DNA from: an uncultured Lachnospiraceae bacterium
GTDB taxonomy: Bacteria > Bacillota > Clostridia > Lachnospirales > Lachnospiraceae
Direction: 5' to 3'
DNA: 10,702 nt
Assembly: GCA_905236545.1 (NCBI GenBank)
Contig: CAJOQO010000024.1
Coordinates: 1-10,702 of the forward strand
Position 1 is the first letter of the stretch. Each line of letters begins with the position of its first letter. The position numbers and the translations under genes were made by a program. Under the pieces are notes generated by a model. The model worked only from the letters and a program-made list of their open reading frames with translations, was not told the origin of the DNA and searched no databases. Shown piece by piece: positions 5,440 through 10,702 of the stretch.

Positions 5440-7403
5440 GCGCGAACGGAAACAATTCACCTGCCACCGGTTCGAACGGGAAAGGAGTGCCTCCCATGAG
5501 AGGAGGAAAACGCAGGGGGATGATGGGTCCCCGGCCGAAGCTCGAGCATCCCTGGAAGCTGCTCGGCAGAATTCTCGGATATATGATGAAGCGGTACAGG
5601 TTCCAGTTCATTCTGGTGCTTGTATGCATCGTGATATCGGTTCTGGCGAATCTGCAGGGAACGCTGTTCACGAGGACGCTGATTGACAGTTATATCATGC
5701 CTCTTCTGAAGTCTGATCATCCTGACTTCGGACCGCTGGCCGGAGCGATCGGACGCGTTGCCTTCTTCTATGCGGTTGGCGTAGTGGCTTCGCTGATTCA
5801 GAATCTGACCATGGTCTATGTCACCCAGGGCACCATGAGAGACATCAGGACGGATCTGTTTGACCACATGGAGAGTCTTCCGATCTCGTATTTTGATACC
5901 CATTCGCACGGAGATATCATGTCGGTTTATACGAACGATGTGGATACGCTCAGACAGATGATCTCCCAGTCTATCACGCAGACGTTCAATGCGCTCATCA
6001 CGGTAGTGACAACGCTGTCTGCGATGTTTATGCTGTCCTGGCCCCTGACGATCCTGTCCCTGGTAATGGTGGCTCTTACGCTGTTTGTTACCGCCAGGGC
6101 AGCCGGCGCCTCAGGAAAGCACTACATCGCCCAGCAGACGCGTCTTGGTTCTGTGAACGGATTCATCGAGGAGATGATGAACGGATTGAAGGTGGTCAAG
6201 GTTTTCAGCCATGAAAAGATGAACCAGACACAGTTTGACGCGCTCAATGAAGACCTGTTTGAATCCGCGGATAAGGCATCTCGCTATTCCAATGCGATCG
6301 GTCCTTTGAATGCCCAGATCGGCAATGTCAGTTATGTTCTGTGCGCGATCTTTGGCGGTGTGCTGGCGCTGAAGGGATTTGGCGGATTCACGCTGGGAGG
6401 TCTGGCATCGTATCTGACGCTGAACAGGTCATTTGCCATGCCGGTCAACCAGATGTCGACCCAGCTGAACGCGATTGTCATGGCGCTTGCCGGCGCGAAG
6501 AGAATCTTTGATCTCATCGACGAAAAGCCGGAAGAAGACAACGGATATGTATCCCTGGTCAACGCGAAGATAGATGAGAACGGCAACGTTACCGAGTCTG
6601 CGGAGAAGACCGGCCGGTGGGCCTGGAAGCATTATCATCAGGCGGACGGTACGACGGATTACGTCACGCTTGAGGGGAAACTCGTGATGGATCATGTGGA
6701 CTTTGGCTATGATCCGGACAAACAGGTGCTGCATGACATTACGCTGTTCGCGAAACCGGGGCAGAAGATTGCGTTTGTCGGATCGACCGGGGCAGGCAAG
6801 ACGACGATCACCAACCTGATTAACCGGTTCTACGATATTGATGATGGGAAGATCCGCTATGATGATATCAATGTCAATAAGATTAAAAAGAATGATCTGA
6901 GACGTTCTCTGGGCATGGTGCTGCAGGATACGCATCTGTTTACAGGAACCGTGATGGAGAATATCAGGTACGGAAAGCTGGATGCGACGGATGAGGAAGT
7001 GATCGCCGCGGCGAAGCTTGCCGGTGCGGACGGCTTTATCCGTCAGCTGGAGAATGGGTATCAGACAAAGCTTGCCGGCGACGGCGGCAACCTGTCTCAG
7101 GGGCAGCGTCAGCTTCTCTCGATTGCGAGAGCGGCCATAGCGGATCCGCCCGCCCTGATCCTGGATGAGGCGACCAGCTCGATCGATACGAGAACAGAAC
7201 GTATCGTTTCCGAGGGGATGGATGCGCTGATGAAGGGACGTACCACCTTTGTAATCGCGCACCGGCTTTCTACTGTCCGCAACGCGGACTGCATCATGGT
7301 GCTTGAAAACGGAAGAATCATAGAGCGCGGCACGCACGATGACCTGATCTCGATGAAGGGGAAGTATTATCAGCTTTATACGGGAAATCAGATTACGGCG
7401 TGA
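5436..7403 (+). CDS. Heterodimeric ABC exporter, catalytically competent subunit (TM288-like)
   Basis: 655 residues from ATG 5436, with GGGAGGTGAG just upstream (5421-5430) and a four-base overlap with the partner gene. A basic, Gly/Pro-rich cytoplasmic tail (about 1-40, PPMRGGKRRGMMGPRPK) precedes the six-helix TM domain (about 50-350) and ATPase domain (about 410-650). The linker between them (about 375-412) is longer than in minimal exporters and contains DENGNVTESAEKTGRWAWK. Walker A GSTGAGKTT (449-457), Walker B LILDE with catalytic Glu578, and H-loop His609 (VIAHR) are intact. The signature is LSQGQ (553-557), Gln replacing the first Gly. The degenerate signature here pairs with the degenerate Walker B of the other subunit, while the intact Walker B faces the partner's intact SGGQ. 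One good and one degenerate site is the hallmark of this heterodimer class. No terminator is evident after the stop. Confidence 0.94.
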   Translation: MSANGNNSPATGSNGKGVPPMRGGKRRGMMGPRPKLEHPWKLLGRILGYMMKRYRFQFILVLVCIVISVLANLQGTLFTRTLIDSYIMPLLKSDHPDFGPLAGAIGRVAFFYAVGVVASLIQNLTMVYVTQGTMRDIRTDLFDHMESLPISYFDTHSHGDIMSVYTNDVDTLRQMISQSITQTFNALITVVTTLSAMFMLSWPLTILSLVMVALTLFVTARAAGASGKHYIAQQTRLGSVNGFIEEMMNGLKVVKVFSHEKMNQTQFDALNEDLFESADKASRYSNAIGPLNAQIGNVSYVLCAIFGGVLALKGFGGFTLGGLASYLTLNRSFAMPVNQMSTQLNAIVMALAGAKRIFDLIDEKPEEDNGYVSLVNAKIDENGNVTESAEKTGRWAWKHYHQADGTTDYVTLEGKLVMDHVDFGYDPDKQVLHDITLFAKPGQKIAFVGSTGAGKTTITNLINRFYDIDDGKIRYDDINVNKIKKNDLRRSLGMVLQDTHLFTGTVMENIRYGKLDATDEEVIAAAKLAGADGFIRQLENGYQTKLAGDGGNLSQGQRQLLSIARAAIADPPALILDEATSSIDTRTERIVSEGMDALMKGRTTFVIAHRLSTVRNADCIMVLENGRIIERGTHDDLISMKGKYYQLYTGNQITA

Positions 7404-7549
7404 ATCCATCCCCGGGGCGGGATCGGAAGGCCTGGCCACGCAGGAAGGGCGGATGCCGCGGACGTTCAGAGAAAGCTGGCGGCTGCCGTTCCCGCGTCCG
7501 GGCAGAATCTGGCTGACGGAGGAATGGATGAAGAACTGGGAGGATCGTT

Positions 7550-8242
7550 ATGGGATTCAGTGATCTTGGAAAGAAGCTGTCCAAACTGGGTCAGGATACA
7601 AAGAATGGAGTACAGAAAGTGAGTGATTCCGTTACGATTTCGAATAAGATTTCGCAGGAAAAAAAGTCCCTTGAAAGACTGTTTGCGATGATTGGCGAGG
7701 CTGTTTACAAGGAGTTCCCGGATGAACCGAAGGCCGGGCTTGAGGATGAGTGGGCAGCTGTCAAAGTGGCGTATGCGAACATTGCTTTCTATACGGAGCA
7801 GCTGAACCATGTAAAGGGGATCGTATACTGTCCGAACTGCGGCCGTCCTGCTGCCGCCGGAGACAAGTTCTGTGCGAAATGCGGGTTCAGGCTGGAGATT
7901 CGTCCGGAGACAACGGGAGCGAAGATGGCGAAGGATCTGAAGGAAGCCGGGATTGAGGTCGGCCGGATCGCCGGGGACGCGGCAGGCAAAACGGGCGAGG
8001 CGGTCGGCGGCGCCGCAGCGGGGACGCGAAATTCGTTAACCTGGCTGAAGGGGAAGCTTGTCCGGCAGAAGAAAAATGTCCCGGACACCCTGGTGCCCAC
8101 TGCCGGGAAAAGCGCTTCTGTGCGTACTCCTGAGCGGATCTCTGCGGGAGAATCTTCTTCACAGGAGCAGGATGTATCGCTGCAGGAGCATGATGCCGCT
8201 CCGCAGGGACGTGAGGAATCGCCGCAGGAGCCTGCGCCCTGA
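7550..8242 (+). CDS. Zinc-ribbon protein with N-terminal coiled coil and repetitive tail
   Basis: 230 residues from ATG 7550, with GGGAGG (7538-7543) six bases upstream. Order of parts: a helical, coiled-coil-like N-terminus (about 8-90: SKLGQDTKNGVQKVSDSVTI, then ISQEKKSLERLFAMIGE); a zinc ribbon with CPNC (94-97) and CAKC (108-111), spacing C-x2-C-x10-C-x2-C; an Ala/Gly-rich amphipathic stretch (about 124-170); and a polar tail with 7-residue repeats (204-230). No membrane segment or signal peptide. Small zinc-ribbon proteins with this N-terminal helical part are common in Lachnospiraceae, but their role is not known to me; the ribbon most likely stabilises the fold or mediates protein contacts. 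It lies 146 bases after the exporter with no promoter or terminator seen between, so read-through from that operon is possible. Confidence 0.85.
   Translation: MGFSDLGKKLSKLGQDTKNGVQKVSDSVTISNKISQEKKSLERLFAMIGEAVYKEFPDEPKAGLEDEWAAVKVAYANIAFYTEQLNHVKGIVYCPNCGRPAAAGDKFCAKCGFRLEIRPETTGAKMAKDLKEAGIEVGRIAGDAAGKTGEAVGGAAAGTRNSLTWLKGKLVRQKKNVPDTLVPTAGKSASVRTPERISAGESSSQEQDVSLQEHDAAPQGREESPQEPAP
8159..8239 (+). repeat. 21-bp in-frame repeat (four copies) encoding the zinc-ribbon protein tail
   Basis: Units at 8159-8179, 8180-8200, 8201-8221 and 8222-8239 encode SQEQDVS, LQEHDAA, PQGREES and PQEPAP. Each begins with x-Gln-Glu/Gly (CAGGAG or CAGGGA). The copies have diverged but the seven-residue period is exact. 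Confidence 0.7.
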
Positions 8243-8282
8243 TTGCGGCTTCCGGATGGTCAGAGGCGGAATCCATCAGGTC

Positions 8283-8379
8283 GTTACGATTCATGGCCAT
8301 GATCTGAGCTTTGTACTGCCGCTTACAGGTAAGCCTGACGCGTCAGATACAAAGATTCAGACCGGCCGTGAATCGTAAC
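8283..8379. other. 97-nt imperfect palindrome, structured intergenic element
   Basis: The outer arms GTTACGATTCATGGCC (8283-8298) and GGCCGTGAATCGTAAC (8364-8379) pair over 16 positions with one G-T wobble. Inside, TCTGA (8303-8307) pairs with TCAGA (8357-8361) and CTTTGTA (8309-8315) with TACAAAG (8348-8354). The apex holds GCTTA/TAAGC (8321-8334) and the palindrome CTGACGCGTCAG (8335-8346). This nested order would give one long arm topped by two small hairpins. It begins 40 bases after the zinc-ribbon stop. It may act as a terminator (TTTT at 8390-8393), a small structured RNA, or be an interspersed palindromic repeat; sequence alone does not decide. Confidence 0.65.
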
Positions 8380-8404
8380 ATCAGGTCAATTTTACACAAT
8401 TTAA

Positions 8405-8431
8405 TTAGCACTCGAGTATTGACACTGCTAA
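8405..8431 (+). promoter_or_regulatory. CIRCE-like HrcA operator upstream of lon
   Basis: TTAGCACTC (8405-8413), a spacer of exactly nine bases, and CACTGCTAA (8423-8431). The left half matches the CIRCE consensus (TTAGCACTC-N9-GAGTGCTAA) perfectly and the right half at seven of nine positions. Both mismatches lie in or next to the -35 box of the promoter. HrcA bound here would block RNA polymerase, giving heat-inducible expression. Confidence 0.78.
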
Positions 8432-8447
8432 TAAGCGGTGGTATGGT
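8419..8447 (+). promoter_or_regulatory. lon: Sigma-A promoter of lon, overlapping the CIRCE element
   Basis: TTGACA (8419-8424), 17-base spacer, TG at 8439-8440 and TATGGT (8442-8447): a consensus -35 with an extended -10. The -35 starts inside the CIRCE spacer and covers the first two bases of the right half-site. The start site would be near 8454. Confidence 0.82.
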
Positions 8448-8472
8448 TGTTTCACACGATAGATGATGACGG

Positions 8473-8498
8473 ATCCGGCTCCATCTTCGGAGCCGGAT
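8473..8498 (+). other. Perfect 10-bp hairpin in the lon 5' untranslated leader
   Basis: ATCCGGCTCC (8473-8482) and GGAGCCGGAT (8489-8498) pair exactly around the loop ATCTTC. It lies between the promoter and the AGGAGG (8511-8516), with no T-tract after it, so it is unlikely to be a terminator. A role in transcript stability or in setting translation is possible. Confidence 0.7.
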
Positions 8499-8524
8499 AT
8501 GAAGAAGATAAGGAGGACGACCAT

Positions 8525-10702
8525 ATGATTACGATACCTGTTTATAACATGATTATCCTTCCGAATATCTCCCTGACATTCAAGAAGGATTTTTTTGATG
8601 AAACGTCCGCCTCGAAGATGCGTGAGGGCGATAAGGTACTGTTTCTGTTTCAGAAGAATGAGAAGAGCAGAAAAAACCTGACGGAAGAGGACTTCTATCC
8701 GATCGGCCTGAATGGTGTGATCGAGTCGGTGGATGATGACGGCGACATTACGGTCAGGACACAGAACCGGATGGATATCAGCTCTGTCATGATCTCTGAA
8801 CGGGAGATCTTCGCGGAGAGTGTGATCCGGGAGGAGGTCCGGGACGTAGGAGACGAAGCGCTGCAGATCAGCCTGGACGCGATGAAGAGCCGGCTGTATG
8901 AGTTCCTGAAGAAGTTTCCCTGGGGCCTGATGGCGAGGGCTTATGTGAACCGCTGGAAGAGTCCTGAAGAATGCATCACGGCGCTCAGCTCCTATCTGAC
9001 GCTCGATGTGGAGGAAAAGTACCGGATTCTGGAAGTGGACAGACAGTCGGAGCGGCTGAAGCTGATCGAAGAGGCGCTGTACGGCTTCATCGCGGTTTCT
9101 GATGTCAGTACGGAGGCGCAGGAGCATGCGAAAGAGACGAATGAGAAGCTCTACAGAGAGGATGCTCTGAAAAAACAGATCGGGTTCCTGCAGGATCAGC
9201 TGGATAACCTGCATCCTGAGAATGTGTCGGATGTTTCAAAGTTTCAGAAGCTGATCGAAGAATCCGGTATGAATGAAACCGCGCGGAGAGAAGCGGATAA
9301 GGTTCTCGGGCGGATGAAGCAGGAGGGAAAGAATTCCCACGAGTACGGGCTGCTGTACGATTATCTCGATTTTGTGACGTCTCTGGACTGGAAGAAGGCA
9401 AAATATAAGAAGATCGATCTTGACAAGGCCAGGAAGGTGCTTGACGAAGATCATTATGCCCTGAAGAAGGTGAAGAACAGGGTGATCCAGCAGCTGGCTG
9501 TGATGAGCCTGAACAAAAAGCAGTCCGGATCGATCCTTTTGTTTGTCGGCGCTCCGGGTACCGGAAAGACCAGCATCGGGCAGAGCATCGCCAGGGCGCT
9601 GGGCCGCAAATATGTCAGAATCTCGCTCGGCGGAGTGCGCGATGAAGCGGAGATCCGCGGACACCGGAGGACCTATATCGGCGCTATGCCGGGACGCCTG
9701 ATGAACGCCATGAAGAATGCAGGAACATCGAATCCGGTCATTGTTCTGGACGAGGTGGATAAGCTGAGCAGGGACTACAGCGGCGATCCCTCAAGCGCGC
9801 TGCTGGAGGTGCTGGATCCCGAACAGAACTTCAGCTTTACCGATCATTATATGAATGTCCCGTATGACCTTTCGGACGTCCTGTTTGTCTGCACGGCGAA
9901 TACGACGGATACGATTCCGGAACCGCTTCTCAACCGTATGGAGGTGATCCAGTTTCCGGGTTATACCGCTGTGGAGAAGTTTCAGATTGCGAAACGCCAT
10001 CTGCTGCCCCGGGCGAGAAAGGCAACCGGCATCAGTGAACGTGAGCTGGAGGTTCCTGACGAGACGATCCGTGCGGTGATCGATCATTACACGATGGAGA
10101 GCGGGGTCCGGGGGCTGAAAAAACAGATGGATACGCTCTGCCGCTACGCAGCGGTGGAAGTGGTAGAGAATAAGGCTGCAAAGCGTTCGAAGAAAGCAGG
10201 AGAGAAGGAAGACGCAGGAAAGAAGGATGCAGCTCAGAAGGATACAGAAAAGAAGGGCGCAGAAAAGAAGGGCGCAGAGCGAAAGGTAGTTGTAAAGCCT
10301 GAGAACCTGCGCAGATATCTGGATCAGAAGCCGATCCGCCATGATTCGGTGCAGGAGGAGAAACGCCCCGGAATCGTGACCGGACTTGCCTGGACGGCGG
10401 CCGGCGGGGAGATCCTTTTCATCGAGACCCTGTTTACGAAGGGAAGCGGAAAAGTGGTTATCACCGGACAGCTGGGAGATGTTATGAGGGAATCCGTCCA
10501 GATCGCGATTTCGCTTGTGAAGGCGATGTATCCGGACAAGGTGAAGCTGTTCGCCGAGAATGACCTTCATATTCACGTTCCGGAGGGTGCGATACCGAAG
10601 GATGGTCCTTCCGCGGGGATCACGCTGACGACCGCGCTTGCCTCTCTTGTGACAGGACGCGAGGTAAGTCCTGAATGGGCAATGACCGGCGAGGTTTCCC
10701 TC
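8525..10702 (+). CDS. lon: ATP-dependent Lon protease, 3' end cut by the window
   Basis: 726 residues visible, running in frame off the end. ATG 8525 has AGGAGG (8511-8516) eight bases upstream. Lon is a cytoplasmic hexameric AAA+ Ser-Lys protease degrading misfolded and regulatory proteins. Seen in order: a short N-terminal substrate domain (about 1-200, [20 protein letters not shown], then [19 protein letters not shown]); a helical/coiled region (about 200-300) where [17 protein letters not shown] corresponds to the YxLREQLKAIQ helix of classical Lon; the AAA+ module with Walker [10 protein letters not shown] (342-350), Walker B VIVLDE (405-410) and the [20 protein letters not shown] segment; a Lys/Glu-rich insertion (about 549-587); then the protease domain ([22 protein letters not shown]) with catalytic Ser696 in PKDGPSAG. 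The catalytic Lys, expected about 43 residues later, is outside the window. The N-terminal part is divergent from E. coli Lon, as I recall for Lachnospiraceae. Upstream CIRCE and promoter suggest HrcA heat-shock control. Confidence 0.95.
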   Translation, partial: MITIPVYNMIILPNISLTFKKDFFDETSASKMREGDKVLFLFQKNEKSRKNLTEEDFYPIGLNGVIESVDDDGDITVRTQNRMDISSVMISEREIFAESVIREEVRDVGDEALQISLDAMKSRLYEFLKKFPWGLMARAYVNRWKSPEECITALSSYLTLDVEEKYRILEVDRQSERLKLIEEALYGFIAVSDVSTEAQEHAKETNEKLYREDALKKQIGFLQDQLDNLHPENVSDVSKFQKLIEESGMNETARREADKVLGRMKQEGKNSHEYGLLYDYLDFVTSLDWKKAKYKKIDLDKARKVLDEDHYALKKVKNRVIQQLAVMSLNKKQSGSILLFVGAPGTGKTSIGQSIARALGRKYVRISLGGVRDEAEIRGHRRTYIGAMPGRLMNAMKNAGTSNPVIVLDEVDKLSRDYSGDPSSALLEVLDPEQNFSFTDHYMNVPYDLSDVLFVCTANTTDTIPEPLLNRMEVIQFPGYTAVEKFQIAKRHLLPRARKATGISERELEVPDETIRAVIDHYTMESGVRGLKKQMDTLCRYAAVEVVENKAAKRSKKAGEKEDAGKKDAAQKDTEKKGAEKKGAERKVVVKPENLRRYLDQKPIRHDSVQEEKRPGIVTGLAWTAAGGEILFIETLFTKGSGKVVITGQLGDVMRESVQIAISLVKAMYPDKVKLFAENDLHIHVPEGAIPKDGPSAGITLTTALASLVTGREVSPEWAMTGEVSL
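10247..10276 (+). repeat. Two exact 15-bp repeats in the charged insertion of lon
   Basis: GAAAAGAAGGGCGCA occurs at 10247-10261 and again at 10262-10276, encoding EKKGA twice. Just upstream, degenerate versions (GAAGACGCAGGAAAG, AAGGATGCAGCTCAG) suggest the whole insertion (about 10169-10285) grew by repeat expansion in frame. Confidence 0.8.

Noticed and set aside
4108..5460. A 450-codon open frame on the minus strand inside the exporter gene, and similar long frames at 904-1788, 6429-7439 and 9791-10576 (minus)
   Set aside because: They lie fully opposite well-supported genes, have no ribosome binding sites or recognisable domains, and show Arg/His/Asp-rich composition typical of antisense shadows of GC-rich genes.
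8058..8378. 106-codon plus-strand frame overlapping the end of the zinc-ribbon gene and the 97-nt palindrome
   Set aside because: No ribosome binding site, Arg/Ser-rich low-information sequence, and it runs through the palindromic element; read as a shadow frame.

Overview
The window looks like a piece of a Clostridia chromosome (Bacillota), most likely a Lachnospiraceae-type gut bacterium. The evidence is strong AGGAGG-type ribosome binding sites, sigma-A promoters with TTGACA/TATAAT-like boxes, a CIRCE heat-shock operator, and proteins that resemble Lachnospiraceae families: a GGW/QxVxG cystatin-like protein, an N-acetylhexosamine kinase, a TM287/288-type heterodimeric ABC exporter, a zinc-ribbon protein and a divergent Lon. 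No tRNA, rRNA, CRISPR array, insertion sequence or phage gene was seen.

Layout. Bases 1-645 hold the end of a gene for a two-domain cystatin-like protein, followed by a hairpin (695-731). Bases 811-2004 encode a NahK/LnpB-like sugar kinase with a small internal duplication at its N-terminus. A clear promoter (2071-2099) precedes a six-helix membrane protein (2177-2824). The 3' end of that gene has been duplicated in a 40-bp tandem repeat, and a long hairpin (2914-2953) closes the unit. An orphan minus-strand gene (3476-3012) has a near-consensus promoter and a CxC...CxC cysteine pattern. It diverges from a two-gene operon (3667-5439, 5436-7403) encoding both halves of a heterodimeric ABC exporter. 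A zinc-ribbon protein (7550-8242) follows on the same strand. The 282-base gap 8243-8524 is dense with signals: a 97-nt imperfect palindrome, a CIRCE-like operator overlapping a strong promoter, and a 5'-UTR hairpin. After it, lon (8525 onward) runs off the window; its catalytic Ser is visible but the catalytic Lys is not.

Functionally this is mostly a row of independent transcription units rather than a pathway. The kinase would phosphorylate GlcNAc/GalNAc released from host or dietary glycans. The exporter would move a lipid, peptide or drug-like substrate. Lon would degrade misfolded protein, probably under HrcA heat-shock control. I found no convincing new multigene system. The best leads are the structured 97-nt element, the CIRCE/-35 overlap at lon, the charged repeat insertion in Lon, the orphan Cys-pair protein, and the tandem duplication of a gene's 3' end.
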